Part shown: piece after piece, positions 7,262 to 15,584 of the stretch
Numbering within the stretch: the stretch's first letter is position 1
How the letters are laid out: every line of letters begins with the position of its first letter
Assembly (NCBI GenBank): GCA_905479325.1
Contig: CAJQLW010000025.1
Location: 1-37,880, forward strand
Direction of reading: 5' to 3'
Source: an uncultured Flavobacteriales bacterium
Lineage (GTDB): Bacteria > Bacteroidota > Bacteroidia > Flavobacteriales_E > Vicingaceae
DNA length: 37,880 nucleotides
Position numbers and translations under genes: made by a program
The notes under the pieces: generated by a model
Databases searched by the model: none
What the model saw: the letters and a program-made list of their open reading frames with translations, nothing else
Told to the model about the DNA's origin: nothing

Positions 7262-7993
7262 TTATCTTCTATCTCCAAATAATCTTAACAACATCATGAA
7301 CAAGTTCACAAAGTCTAAATAAAGGTTTAAGGCGCCCATAATGGCGAGTTTGTTAGCAGATTCTGAACCGTATTCAATTCCTGCACCAATTCGTTTAAGC
7401 TTTTGCACATCATACGCCGTTAACCCTGTAAAGATTAAAACGCCAACGCAGCTAATGATAATGTCTAGCATGCCGTTTCCTAAAAACATGTTGACAACGG
7501 AAGCGATAATAATTCCAATTAATGCCATGATTAAAATAGAACCAAACTTTGTTAAGTCTTGCTTTGTAGTGTAGCCCAAAACTGCCATAACCCCAAAGGT
7601 TGCAGCGGTAATAAAAAAAGTAGAAGCAATGCTACCTGCAGTATACGCTAAAAAGATAAAACTCATACTGACGCCCATTACGGCAGCATACAGTACAAAT
7701 AAGCCCAATAGTGCGAACGAAGATAATTTGTTAAATGCAAATGACATCACGAGTACGAAAGCTAGCGGAGCAAACATGACAATATAGCCAAGCATCGTTG
7801 CTCCTCCAGTTGGACTAATGAGGTTTTCCATAAGGCTTGGAGTACTTCCAAACCAGTAAGCTAATAGTCCTGTAATTGATAACGCTCCCCCCATGTACGT
7901 GAAAACATTAGCAAGAAACGTTCTAGTAGAATCTTGGGTGGCAGCATGTCCTGTTTCAACCCTCGAATTGCTGTTATTTGAATAGTCAATCAT
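7262..7993 (-). CDS. Bax inhibitor-1/YccA family membrane protein
   Basis: A 243-residue protein with a polar N-terminal tail (about 25 residues) and seven hydrophobic segments. The family features are visible: FLANVFTYMGGALSITGLLA in the first helix, TFFITAATFGVMAVLGY, a central LTGLTAYDVQKLKRIG-type segment (here FTGLTAYDVQKLKRIG) and a C-terminal LNLYLDFVNLFMMLLRLFG. Relatives such as YetJ leak calcium in a pH-dependent way through an Asp pair; the TAYDVQ Asp is kept and the C-terminal NLYLDFVN Asp fits the second. Stand-alone gene between folE and fabD, with its own terminator. Physiological role in Bacteroidota unknown. Confidence 0.93.
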   Translation of the reverse strand: MIDYSNNSNSRVETGHAATQDSTRTFLANVFTYMGGALSITGLLAYWFGSTPSLMENLISPTGGATMLGYIVMFAPLAFVLVMSFAFNKLSSFALLGLFVLYAAVMGVSMSFIFLAYTAGSIASTFFITAATFGVMAVLGYTTKQDLTKFGSILIMALIGIIIASVVNMFLGNGMLDIIISCVGVLIFTGLTAYDVQKLKRIGAGIEYGSESANKLAIMGALNLYLDFVNLFMMLLRLFGDRR

Positions 7994-8059
7994 AGTTATT
8001 GTTTATTTTGGATATACCAAAAATTATACCTTCAAATATAAACTGATTTTTTGTCAGAT

Positions 8060-8674
8060 TTAGGAAAGTCGAGCAGACAATAAATCAATAAATTCTTTTC
8101 TTGTCGAATCCTTTTCGAATGCACCTGTAAATGCAGAAGTGGTAGTTACAGAGTTCTGTTTTTGAATTCCTCTCATTTGCATGCACATGTGTTTGGCTTC
8201 AATGACAACTGCTACTCCAAGTGGGTTCATGGTATCTTGAATACACGACTTAATTTGGTCTGTCAATCTTTCTTGTACTTGAAGTCTTCTAGAAAACGCA
8301 TCCACCACTCGTGGTATTTTACTTAGACCAACAATTTTACCATTGGGAATGTAAGCGATGTGAGCTTTTCCCATAAATGGAAGCATGTGGTGCTCACACA
8401 TAGAATACATTTCAATATCTTTTACAATTACCATTTGGCTATGGTCTTCTGTAAACATAGCACCGCGTAAAATTTCTGCCGGATCTAAGTCGTAACCATG
8501 AGTTAAAAACTGCATTGCCTTTGCCACTCTTTCAGGTGTTTTCAGTAAACCTTCTCGGTTTACGTCTTCTCCTAAGTTGGAGATAATTTCACTGTAATGA
8601 GAAGCTATTTTAGCAATTTTCTCATCGTTATACTCATCTGAGCGAACGTAACCTTCTTTAAATTCTTCAGCCAT
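8060..8674 (-). CDS. folE: GTP cyclohydrolase I FolE
   Basis: A 204-residue enzyme converting GTP to 7,8-dihydroneopterin triphosphate, the entry to folate, queuosine and biopterin synthesis. The zinc site is clear: [10 protein letters not shown] with Cys93 and His96, and [10 protein letters not shown] with the second Cys near residue 163. The active-site blocks [19 protein letters not shown] and [10 protein letters not shown] are intact, and the presence of both zinc cysteines marks the zinc-dependent type IA. It starts 9 bases after the stop of the pterin synthase gene, forming a two-gene unit that supplies the next step. Confidence 0.97.
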   Translation of the reverse strand: MAEEFKEGYVRSDEYNDEKIAKIASHYSEIISNLGEDVNREGLLKTPERVAKAMQFLTHGYDLDPAEILRGAMFTEDHSQMVIVKDIEMYSMCEHHMLPFMGKAHIAYIPNGKIVGLSKIPRVVDAFSRRLQVQERLTDQIKSCIQDTMNPLGVAVVIEAKHMCMQMRGIQKQNSVTTTSAFTGAFEKDSTRKEFIDLLSARLS

Positions 8675-8683
8675 TAATTTTTT

Positions 8684-9103
8684 TTAACCAAAATACTCTA
8701 CATAATTATTTTCTGTTTCAGAAATCTTAACACAATGTAGATCAGCGCCAAGCTCCTTTACGGGAATTTCTAATTGCTCCCATATCGCAATGGCTAAATT
8801 CTCTGTAGAAGTCATTAAATGCTTCGTAAACTCCACATCTAGGTTCAAGTTTTTGTGATCTACATGCTGAATCACCTTATCCTTGATAACATCGCCTAAA
8901 GCCGACAAATCAACAACAAAACCTGTAGATGGTTCAGGAGTGCCTTTTACAGTTACCCATAGCACGTAATTGTGCCCGTGCCAATTTGGATTGGAGCACT
9001 TTCCAAACGTTTCATAATTTTTCTCTTCGCTCCATTCTGGTTTAGCAAGTTTATGCGCAGCACTAAAACGCTCCCTTCTTGTAATATGTACTATTTTAGA
9101 CAT
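8684..9103 (-). CDS. 6-pyruvoyltetrahydropterin synthase / QueD family enzyme (Cx5HGH type)
   Basis: A 139-residue T-fold protein. Zinc ligands: FSAAHKL with His17, and NWHGHNY with His42 and His44. The catalytic cysteine is Cys36, in GKCSNPNWHGH, giving a C-x5-H-G-H spacing. Among T-fold paralogues, as I recall the published motif scheme, C-x3-HGH marks QueD, E-x2-HGH the folate-type PTPS-III and C-x5-HGH the biopterin-type PTPS-II seen in animals. The motif here therefore points to 6-pyruvoyl-tetrahydropterin formation rather than queuosine. Automated annotation will probably call it queD. Further family signs are DHKNLNLD and the STEN Glu. It lies directly upstream of folE. Confidence 0.85.
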   Translation of the reverse strand: MSKIVHITRRERFSAAHKLAKPEWSEEKNYETFGKCSNPNWHGHNYVLWVTVKGTPEPSTGFVVDLSALGDVIKDKVIQHVDHKNLNLDVEFTKHLMTSTENLAIAIWEQLEIPVKELGADLHCVKISETENNYVEYFG

Positions 9104-9119
9104 TAGTTTTAATTTTTTG

Positions 9120-9127
9120 CAAATATA
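9120..9127 (-). promoter_or_regulatory. Possible -7 element of the PTPS-folE operon
   Basis: On the minus strand TATATTTG, an exact match to TAnnTTTG, lies 16 bases before the ATG of the pterin synthase gene. A -33 TTG at the right distance is not obvious. The element directly abuts the hairpin that follows the MazF-type gene. Confidence 0.4.
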
Positions 9128-9151
9128 ACCGCTCTATTTCATTGAGCGGTT
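9127..9151 (-). terminator. Hairpin after the MazF-type toxin gene
   Basis: An 8-base perfect inverted repeat, AACCGCTC (9127-9134) and GAGCGGTT (9144-9151), with a 9-base loop, touching the toxin stop codon. On the minus strand it is followed by an AT-rich run without a clean T tract, so it is a weaker terminator or an mRNA 3-prime stabiliser. Confidence 0.5.
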
Positions 9152-9486
9152 TAATCCATTAACAATAAATCTTGTATTCCTGTTCTCAACTCTTGCAATT
9201 CTTCTGGTTTTAAGTCGCCAATTTTCGATTCAAATCGGTTTTTAGAAATAGAGCGCAAGTGCATTATTAAAACTTCTGAAGGTTCATTTAATCCGTTGAC
9301 TGAATTTGGCGATAGCACAACATCGCCCTTGTAGTTTTTGATTTTAGTGGTAATTGGACACACATAAATTACAGGTGCATACGTATTCAGTAAATTGCCA
9401 CTAACTACAACCGCAGGCCTTCTGCCACTTTGCTCGCTTCCTTTTGTAGGACTAAAATTAATCCACCAAATTTCTCCTTTTTTCAA
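9151..9486 (-). CDS. MazF/PemK-type endoribonuclease toxin
   Basis: A 111-residue protein with the MazF fold. GEIWWINFSPTKGSEQSGRR at the N-terminus is the classic MazF entry block with the conserved Gln-Ser-Gly-Arg-Arg-Pro turn, then AVVVS, and later VYVCPITTKI and EVLIMHLRSISKNR. MazF toxins cut mRNA at short sequences; the exact site cannot be read from the protein. The start codon overlaps the antitoxin stop by 4 bases. It is the second toxin-antitoxin pair in the window, unrelated in family to the ParDE-like one. Confidence 0.92.
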   Translation of the reverse strand: MKKGEIWWINFSPTKGSEQSGRRPAVVVSGNLLNTYAPVIYVCPITTKIKNYKGDVVLSPNSVNGLNEPSEVLIMHLRSISKNRFESKIGDLKPEELQELRTGIQDLLLMD

Positions 9487-9719
9487 TCTTCTTGTATTTG
9501 TTTCAAATACTCAGCCATTCCTTCTGCGGCCAAAGAAAGCATGTTTTCGTCTTTGCAGGCTTTTTTGTAGGACTTGATGTATTCCATGCGTTTGATTTGT
9601 TCTAGGTATACGCGAAGTGCTTTTTCTATGAGCTTGTTCTTTGGTGTAGAAAGCTTTGCTGCAACTTCGCCAAGTTCTTTGAAGAGTTCATCGGGTAGGG
9701 TTGAAGTGAATGTTATCAT
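9483..9719 (-). CDS. Ribbon-helix-helix antitoxin for the MazF-type toxin
   Basis: I start this gene at the ATG at 9717-9719, giving 78 residues beginning MITFTSTLPDELFKELGEVA, because the ribbon strand ITFTSTLP should be near the N-terminus. An upstream in-frame ATG at 9758 would add 13 hydrophobic residues with no counterpart in the fold. The first 45 residues form the ribbon-helix-helix domain (KLSTPKNKLIEKALRVYLEQ) and the rest a toxin-binding helix. It resembles CopG/RHH antitoxins rather than the AbrB-fold MazE. The overlap with the toxin gene implies coupling. Confidence 0.8.
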   Translation of the reverse strand: MITFTSTLPDELFKELGEVAAKLSTPKNKLIEKALRVYLEQIKRMEYIKSYKKACKDENMLSLAAEGMAEYLKQIQED

Positions 9720-9810
9720 AGTTGTATATTTATAAAACACAAATATAAATAAATACAAAACACAAATATATTTCTTTCTCTTTTTTCTTCCTCGTTTAAA
9801 TCATAGGGTT

Positions 9811-9818
9811 TACCTTTG
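9811..9818 (+). promoter_or_regulatory. Likely -7 element of the dipeptidase gene
   Basis: TACCTTTG is an exact match to the Bacteroidota -7 consensus TAnnTTTG and lies 23 bases before the ATG at 9842. The -33 TTG is not evident at the standard distance, so the call rests on the -7 part only. Confidence 0.45.
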
Positions 9819-9841
9819 AAGAGGTTAAAAAAACAGAAACT

Positions 9842-11305
9842 ATGTCGAAAAATGTAGCGGCTCTAGAGCCTCAAATCATGTGGAAAAACTTTTGTGATCT
9901 AAACGCGGTTCCCCGTCCTTCTAAGAAGGAAGAACGAGTGATTAAGTTCATGCAAGACTTTGGTAAAAAGCTAGGTTTGCCAACCAAAACTGATGCTTGT
10001 GGCAATGTATTAATCACTAAGCCAGCAACTCCAGGCATGGAGAACCGAAAGAAAGTTACGCTGCAGTCGCACTTGGACATGGTACACCAAAAAAATAATG
10101 ATACTGTTTTCGATTTTGATACTGAAGGAATTAAAATGTATGTTGACTGTGACTGGGTGAAGGCTGAAGGAACTACTTTAGGTTCCGACAATGGTATTGG
10201 TGTGGCATCAATCATGGCTTTATTGGAATCTACTGATATTGCTCACCCTGAGATTGAAGGGTTTTTTACGGTAGACGAAGAAACTGGAATGACAGGAGCT
10301 TTTGAACTTAAAGCAGGCTTTTTAGAAGGAGAGATTTTATTGAACCTAGATACGGAAGATGACGATGAGTTAACCATTGGCTGCGCCGGAGGTGTGAATG
10401 TTTCAGGAGAAGCTTTTTACGATGAAATTGAGATGAATCAGAATTTTGAAACAATTCATTTAACTGTGAAGGGTCTTTCAGGAGGACACTCTGGTATGGA
10501 CATTATCAAAGGCTTGGGAAACGCCAATAAGTTAATGAACCGTTTCATGCACGAATTAATGGAAGAGGTTGTTTTTTCAATTATTGAAATTGAAGGTGGT
10601 GGCCTTAGAAATGCAATTCCTAGAGAATCAAACGCGATTATTGGCGTTGCAAAAAAAGATTTAGAAACATTTACCAAGGTGAAAGATCAGTTTGTAGCGG
10701 AAATATTGGCTGAATACAAGGACACTGATCCGAATTTAACCTTTGTAACAGAGGCAATAGAACACAGATCAAAAGGCGCTTCGGTAGAATCATCAAGAAA
10801 ATTTATTACCGCTGTATACGCTGCGCCAAACGGAATTTACCGCATGAGCCCAACAATCGAAGGTTTGGTGCAAACGTCGAATAACCTTTCGCAAGTGCGC
10901 ATGAAGGAAGGAAAAGCTGAAGTGTTATGCTTGTGCAGAAGTTCAGTAGATTCAGAAAAGCACGACGAGGTAAGAACAATAAAAGCAGCACTTTCAATAA
11001 TTGACGCTAAGGTTACTTTAGATGCTGATTATCCGGGTTGGACACCTGAGCCTTCTTCTAAAATTGTTGCCATGATGAGCGACTTGTACGAAGAAATGTT
11101 TGACCAAAAAGCTCATGTAATAGCTTGTCATGCAGGGTTAGAGTGTGGCATTATTGGAACAAATTACCCCAATTTAGACATGGTATCTTTTGGACCTAAC
11201 ATCAGAGGCGCGCACTCGCCAGATGAGAAAGTACAGATTAGTTCTGTTCAAAAATACTGGCGTTTTCTACTTGAAACGTTGAAAAGAATACCGTTAAAAG
11301 ATTAA
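9842..11305 (+). CDS. pepD: Aminoacyl-histidine dipeptidase (PepD-like, M20 family)
   Basis: A 487-residue zinc peptidase of the M20C group, which splits dipeptides including Xaa-His in the cytoplasm. Metal and catalytic residues are in the usual places: QSHLDMVHQ (His ligand and Asp), GSDNGIGVA (bridging Asp), VDEETGMTGA (catalytic Glu and metal Glu), LNLDTEDD (Asp ligand), the dimerisation block KGLSGGHSGMDI, and the C-terminal CHAGLECGII with the last His. About 485 residues is the normal length. The ATG at 9842 follows an AGAAACT stretch and a clear -7 promoter element. It stands alone, 78 bases before mqnB. Confidence 0.95.
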   Translation: MSKNVAALEPQIMWKNFCDLNAVPRPSKKEERVIKFMQDFGKKLGLPTKTDACGNVLITKPATPGMENRKKVTLQSHLDMVHQKNNDTVFDFDTEGIKMYVDCDWVKAEGTTLGSDNGIGVASIMALLESTDIAHPEIEGFFTVDEETGMTGAFELKAGFLEGEILLNLDTEDDDELTIGCAGGVNVSGEAFYDEIEMNQNFETIHLTVKGLSGGHSGMDIIKGLGNANKLMNRFMHELMEEVVFSIIEIEGGGLRNAIPRESNAIIGVAKKDLETFTKVKDQFVAEILAEYKDTDPNLTFVTEAIEHRSKGASVESSRKFITAVYAAPNGIYRMSPTIEGLVQTSNNLSQVRMKEGKAEVLCLCRSSVDSEKHDEVRTIKAALSIIDAKVTLDADYPGWTPEPSSKIVAMMSDLYEEMFDQKAHVIACHAGLECGIIGTNYPNLDMVSFGPNIRGAHSPDEKVQISSVQKYWRFLLETLKRIPLKD

Positions 11306-11311
11306 TTAGAA

Positions 11312-11362
11312 AATTACGAATGGTGTTTGCAGAAATTATACAGCCATTCGTGATTCGTAATT
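11312..11362. repeat. Intergenic hairpin with AATTACGAATG repeat module
   Basis: AATTACGAATGG at 11312-11323 pairs with CCATTCGTGATTCGTAATT at 11344-11362; the second arm carries an extra ATTCGT unit. It could end the dipeptidase transcript, though no T tract follows. The 11-mer AATTACGAATG occurs again at 31913-31923 in another intergenic region, so this is better read as a dispersed intergenic repeat. Confidence 0.5.
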
Positions 11363-11383
11363 CAACAATTCATAATTGAATTA

Positions 11384-12043
11384 ATGAAAATACTCCTTGT
11401 TGCAGCGACACTATCAGAACTTAAACCCATCCAAGAGAAATTGGATGAGGAACTAGATGAGCATGAAATATTTAGTCTAATAACTGGAGTGGGAATGATT
11501 GCTACAACCTTTGAGCTTACAAGAACGTTAATGGTTGAGCGTTTTGATTTGGCAATTAACGCCGGAATTGCAGGTGCTTTTGATAAAACGATTGAATTGG
11601 GTGAAGTGGTGGAAGTAATTCAAGATCAGTTTTCGGAAGAATTAATAGAAGACGGGGTAGAGTTGCGTTCTTACCACGAGATCGGTTTACGCGATGAAAA
11701 TGAACCACCGTTTTATTATGGTGTGCTAAAGAGGTCTTTTACCTTTGTGCAGAGATCATTAGACGAAGCTGCTTTGCCGTTCAAAGAGGTGAGAGCTATA
11801 ACCGTAAACAAAGTTCACGGCAACGACTTTTCAATTCACCGAATTAAAGAACGTTTAAACCCGCAGGTAGAAAGCATGGAAGGTGCAGCCTTTTTTTATG
11901 TTTGCAGTCAAATGGACATTCCAACGCTCCAAATAAGAGCCATTTCTAACTATGTGGAAAAACGAAATCGGGAAGCGTGGAAAATTGAACTTGCTTTGAA
12001 TAATTTAGCAGAAGCAATCTCGACCATAATTAACAAACTATAA
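11384..12043 (+). CDS. mqnB: Futalosine hydrolase MqnB
   Basis: A 219-residue nucleosidase of the MTA/SAH nucleosidase superfamily that cuts hypoxanthine (or adenine) from futalosine or its aminodeoxy form. Family traits: the N-terminal ILLVAATLSELKPIQ, NAGIAGAFDKTIELGEVV near residue 57, and the catalytic ESMEGAAFFYVC near residue 165. What separates it from MtnN is the location: it overlaps mqnD by TAATG at 12040-12044, and mqnA is also in the window. The product feeds MqnC, which is not in this window. Confidence 0.93.
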   Translation: MKILLVAATLSELKPIQEKLDEELDEHEIFSLITGVGMIATTFELTRTLMVERFDLAINAGIAGAFDKTIELGEVVEVIQDQFSEELIEDGVELRSYHEIGLRDENEPPFYYGVLKRSFTFVQRSLDEAALPFKEVRAITVNKVHGNDFSIHRIKERLNPQVESMEGAAFFYVCSQMDIPTLQIRAISNYVEKRNREAWKIELALNNLAEAISTIINKL

Positions 12044-12879
12044 TGTCAAAGTTGACCCTCGGATTTTCACCCTGCCCAAACGATACCTTTATTTTTGATG
12101 CAATGGTGCATGGCAAGATTGAAACTGAGGGCTTGGAGTTTGAAGTTGTTTTAGGCGACGTTGTAGAATTAAATGATCAGGCCTTTCAACAAAAGCTAGA
12201 CATAACTAAGTTGAGTTACCACGCCATGGCTTTTTGTTTAGATCACTATCAATTACTTAATTCAGGAAGTGCACTAGGCAGTGGTGTTGGACCGTTGCTG
12301 ATTGCCAAAAAAGAAATAACTGAAAAAGAAGTGAATTCGGCCAAAATTGCCATACCGGGTAAGTTTACTACCGCCAACTTTTTACTTTCATTGGCTTATC
12401 CACAGGCTCAAAATAAACAAGAAGTATTGTTTTCAGAAATTGAGCGAATGGTGCTGAGCGGAGAAGTGGATGCCGGCTTAATTATTCATGAAAATAGGTT
12501 TACTTATGCTCAAAAAGGACTAAAGAAAATCATTGATTTAGGCGATTTTTGGGAAAAGCATTCAGGCAGTTTAATTCCGTTAGGAGGTATAGTGACTCGA
12601 AGAAGTTTTGATTCTGAACTTCAGCAAAAGGTTGATCGAGTGCTGAAGCGGAGTATTTTATACGCAGCGGCGCATCCGTCAGCATCAAAAAATTATGTTC
12701 GCATGCACGCCCAAGAAATGGACGAAGGAGTAACCAAGCAACACATCGATTTATATGTAAATCAGTACTCCATTGATTTGGGGATTGAAGGCAGAACTGC
12801 CGTAGAAACCTTATTTGAAAAGGCCATAGAGAAAAACATAATTAAAAAAATTACCCAACCCATATTTGTAGAAAAATGA
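12043..12879 (+). CDS. mqnD: 1,4-dihydroxy-6-naphthoate synthase MqnD
   Basis: A 278-residue enzyme with the periplasmic-binding-protein-like fold. It opens cyclic dehypoxanthine futalosine to 1,4-dihydroxy-6-naphthoate, the fourth futalosine-pathway step. The N-terminal LGFSPCPNDTFIFDAMVHG is diagnostic, with later KLSYHAMAFCL, KIAIPGKFTTANFLLSLAYP, DAGLIIHENRFTY and the conserved GGIVTRR. The length is normal and there is no signal peptide, as expected for a cytosolic enzyme. It is coupled on both sides: TAATG with mqnB and ATGA with hldD. Confidence 0.96.
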   Translation: MSKLTLGFSPCPNDTFIFDAMVHGKIETEGLEFEVVLGDVVELNDQAFQQKLDITKLSYHAMAFCLDHYQLLNSGSALGSGVGPLLIAKKEITEKEVNSAKIAIPGKFTTANFLLSLAYPQAQNKQEVLFSEIERMVLSGEVDAGLIIHENRFTYAQKGLKKIIDLGDFWEKHSGSLIPLGGIVTRRSFDSELQQKVDRVLKRSILYAAAHPSASKNYVRMHAQEMDEGVTKQHIDLYVNQYSIDLGIEGRTAVETLFEKAIEKNIIKKITQPIFVEK

Positions 12880-13841
12880 TTGTAGTAACAGGTGCAGCCG
12901 GATTTATAGGAAGCTATTTGGTTAGTTTTTTAAATAAAAAAGACCGCGAAAATATTGTAATTGTTGACGATTTTAGTTTTGAAGACAAGAACAAAAATTT
13001 AAATGGAAAACGAATTGTTCTTCAAATAGAGCGAGAAGAATTTATTGATTGGTTTAAAGAAAATGCAGACAAAGTAACCTTTGTTTTTCATTTAGGTGCG
13101 AGAACCAATACTGCTGAATTTGATGAAGATGTGCTTCAGAAGTTAAATGTGAATTACACGAAGTCAATTTGGAAGATTTGTGCCAAGCATCAGATTGGAT
13201 TAATTTACGCTTCTTCTGCTGCAACGTATGGTTTAGGAGAGTATGGATACAAAGACGACGAAGCAACCATGAATAAGCTTGAGCCGTTGAATCCATATGG
13301 TCGTTCCAAAAATGAGTTTGATAAGTGGGCGTTTCAGCAAAAAGAACAACCGCCTTTTTGGGCAGGATTAAAGTTTTTCAACGTGTACGGACCCAATGAA
13401 TACCACAAAGGAAGGATGGCTTCAGTTATCCTTCATGCGCACAAGCAAATCAAAGAAACTGGAGCAATGAAACTGTTTCAATCGCACAACCCAGAATACA
13501 AAGATGGTGAGCAGATGCGCGACTTTGTTTACGTATGGGATTTGGCCAATGTGATGTTTTGGATGCGCAATAATTTACCTGCAAACGGATTGTACAACAT
13601 GGGTTCCGGAGAGGCACGAACCTTTTTAGACTTGGTGAAAGCAACCTTTAAAGCCATGGACAAAGAACCTAAGATCAGTTTTATTCCAACGCCTGAAGAC
13701 ATTCGAGATAAATACCAGTATTTTACTGAGGCCGATATGACTAAGTTGAAAGATGCCGGTTATCCTCACCCTATTCATACCTTAGAACAAGGTGTTGACG
13801 ACTATGTAAAAAAGTACCTTTCTACCGGAGCTTACTACTAG
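12876..13841 (+). CDS. hldD: ADP-L-glycero-D-manno-heptose 6-epimerase HldD
   Basis: A 321-residue short-chain dehydrogenase/reductase that makes the heptose precursor of lipopolysaccharide inner core. The N-terminal VTGAAGFIGSYLV carries the NAD(P)-binding glycines 6, 9 and 12. The catalytic YGRSK is near residue 137, preceded by SSAATYG. FFNVYGPNEYHKGRMAS is the substrate block that separates HldD from UDP-glucose epimerases. The start overlaps the mqnD stop (ATGA), and the next gene begins immediately after the TAG. LPS core synthesis is thus joined to the tail of a quinone operon. Confidence 0.94.
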   Translation: MIVVTGAAGFIGSYLVSFLNKKDRENIVIVDDFSFEDKNKNLNGKRIVLQIEREEFIDWFKENADKVTFVFHLGARTNTAEFDEDVLQKLNVNYTKSIWKICAKHQIGLIYASSAATYGLGEYGYKDDEATMNKLEPLNPYGRSKNEFDKWAFQQKEQPPFWAGLKFFNVYGPNEYHKGRMASVILHAHKQIKETGAMKLFQSHNPEYKDGEQMRDFVYVWDLANVMFWMRNNLPANGLYNMGSGEARTFLDLVKATFKAMDKEPKISFIPTPEDIRDKYQYFTEADMTKLKDAGYPHPIHTLEQGVDDYVKKYLSTGAYY

Positions 13842-15584
13842 ATGAAGCTTTTCGACAGCATAGCTACTAAAATGATGCATGGAATTTTTTTCGTGCTTAT
13901 GCTCATGTCTATTTTTTTGTACAAAGAAAGGATGTTTGCAGATGCTTCCTACTACCTGTTTCATGCCATCAACTCACAGTGGTTTCACGTAGAACACGGA
14001 AGAACAGTGTTAGGACTTTCTCAAGTCTTACCGATAATAGGTACCTGGCTGCACTTGCCTTTGAAGGTGGTACTTGTTTTAGGTTCACTAGGGCATGAGT
14101 TTTTCTACTATTCCGTTTTTTTAGTGTGCTTGTATTTATTAAAGGACAAAAAGGCCGCCGCAGCTGTAATTGCAGTTCACGTTATTGGCCAATTGTCGTT
14201 GTACTGGTCACCTATGTTAGAGATTTGTTATGGAGCTGCGTTGGCAGTTTTGTTTTATTCTATTCTGCAATCTAACAAGTGTAAAGATGACAAGTGGTTG
14301 ATTTTTATGTTGGTGGTTCAGTGGTTTGCCATGATGAGTCACCCAGAAAATTTCTTATTAATTGCACTAGTACTAGCCTATCATTTTCTTCAAAATGGTT
14401 GGCAAAAGCGAATTCATCTTAGCCTTGGAATTTTTACATTGATTGGGTTTTTTATTGAAATAGTGACCTTTTCTGAATATGAAAAAGGACATTCTCAATT
14501 TGTCGACGATGAAACGAAGGCAACAGCTTTAAACCTTTTAAACGGTGCTTATTTACAAGATGTAGCCGCTGTTTTTACCAATTACTTTTTTGATTTACTT
14601 GCACTCATGGCAATCGCTTTGGCAGTAATGGCTTCTCGAAAACGATGGAAGGAAATGACCTTGTTTCTTGCAAGTGTGCTGTTTTTAATTGTAGTTGTAA
14701 ACCAAGTTAAAACCGCTAATGAATACACCAGGTACTACGAATCGATGTACAACCCGTTGGTTTTTATTGTGGTGTTTTTCTATGTGTATGAGGTTTTGGG
14801 TTTTTCCAATAAGTTCATCCGTTCCGCTGCCATGGTATTTTTGTTATTTATTGGCTTTTTTAGGCTAGGTTGGATTTATCAGCACGGTGAGCCTTTACGA
14901 GTTAGAACGGCTCAATTGGAGCGCTTGGTAGATTATTCTCAAAGCCTAGGCGGTTCAAAATACAGCATCGATAGCAGAAACATTTATTACGCAACTTGGG
15001 CGAACCCCATTGAGAGTTTGTTTTATTCAGCGTTAGATGGAAAAGAGCAAACGGTAAGTTTGGTTACCAGTTCGGATTTAGAGTTTGAGAAGAATTTCAA
15101 AAAATTGAAACCAGAACAATTTGTATTCAGGCGGTTTGAATTAGAACCGCTTGGATTTTTAAACGAGCAATATTTTCAATTGGACACCGGTAACTATGTT
15201 GAACTAAATACGGCAACTTTTGAAAAGCCAGCAAGTGAATTTGCGAAAAACATTGCTATAGAGTTGATCAGTCAAGAGTCTTTAAAACATGGCGATTCAA
15301 CGCGATTTTTAGTAAAAATTGTGAATGGAAATAAGGAGCCGCTTCCGTCTTTGGTAGACGAGAAAATCTTCATTTCTTACCATTGGTTCGACGAGGTAGG
15401 AGGGCAGAAAGTGTGGGATGGAAAGCGCACGAAAGTGGAAGTAGATGTTCACGATTCGCACATTCAGTTAATGACAGTAATTCTGCCAGAGCATGAAGGA
15501 ACGTTTAACTTTGTTCCTGATTTATTGATTGAAGGAAAAGAGTGGTTTAATTTGAAAGAGAGTTATCCGCTAAAGATAGACTAG
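13842..15584 (+). CDS. Polytopic membrane protein of unknown function with C-terminal soluble domain
   Basis: A 580-residue protein that I do not recognise. The first about 350 residues contain roughly nine or ten hydrophobic segments (for example GIFFVLMLMSIFLYK near residue 14, LALMAIALAVMA near 250, SAAMVFLLFIGFFRLGW near 330). The last about 230 residues are soluble and include a beta-rich end (HGDSTRFLVKIVNGN...SYHWFDEVGGQKVW). The long N-terminal membrane array followed by an extracytoplasmic domain recalls GT-C glycosyltransferases or O-antigen/lipid-linked sugar proteins, but no clear catalytic motif stands out. The ATG abuts the hldD stop, and a convergent glycosyltransferase gene overlaps its 3-prime end by 4 bases, so a cell-envelope glycan role is plausible. 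Confidence 0.75.
   Translation: MKLFDSIATKMMHGIFFVLMLMSIFLYKERMFADASYYLFHAINSQWFHVEHGRTVLGLSQVLPIIGTWLHLPLKVVLVLGSLGHEFFYYSVFLVCLYLLKDKKAAAAVIAVHVIGQLSLYWSPMLEICYGAALAVLFYSILQSNKCKDDKWLIFMLVVQWFAMMSHPENFLLIALVLAYHFLQNGWQKRIHLSLGIFTLIGFFIEIVTFSEYEKGHSQFVDDETKATALNLLNGAYLQDVAAVFTNYFFDLLALMAIALAVMASRKRWKEMTLFLASVLFLIVVVNQVKTANEYTRYYESMYNPLVFIVVFFYVYEVLGFSNKFIRSAAMVFLLFIGFFRLGWIYQHGEPLRVRTAQLERLVDYSQSLGGSKYSIDSRNIYYATWANPIESLFYSALDGKEQTVSLVTSSDLEFEKNFKKLKPEQFVFRRFELEPLGFLNEQYFQLDTGNYVELNTATFEKPASEFAKNIAIELISQESLKHGDSTRFLVKIVNGNKEPLPSLVDEKIFISYHWFDEVGGQKVWDGKRTKVEVDVHDSHIQLMTVILPEHEGTFNFVPDLLIEGKEWFNLKESYPLKID

Noticed and set aside
9871..10215. 114-codon frame opposite the dipeptidase gene
   Set aside because: The plus strand encodes conserved M20 motifs here; the reverse frame is a shadow.
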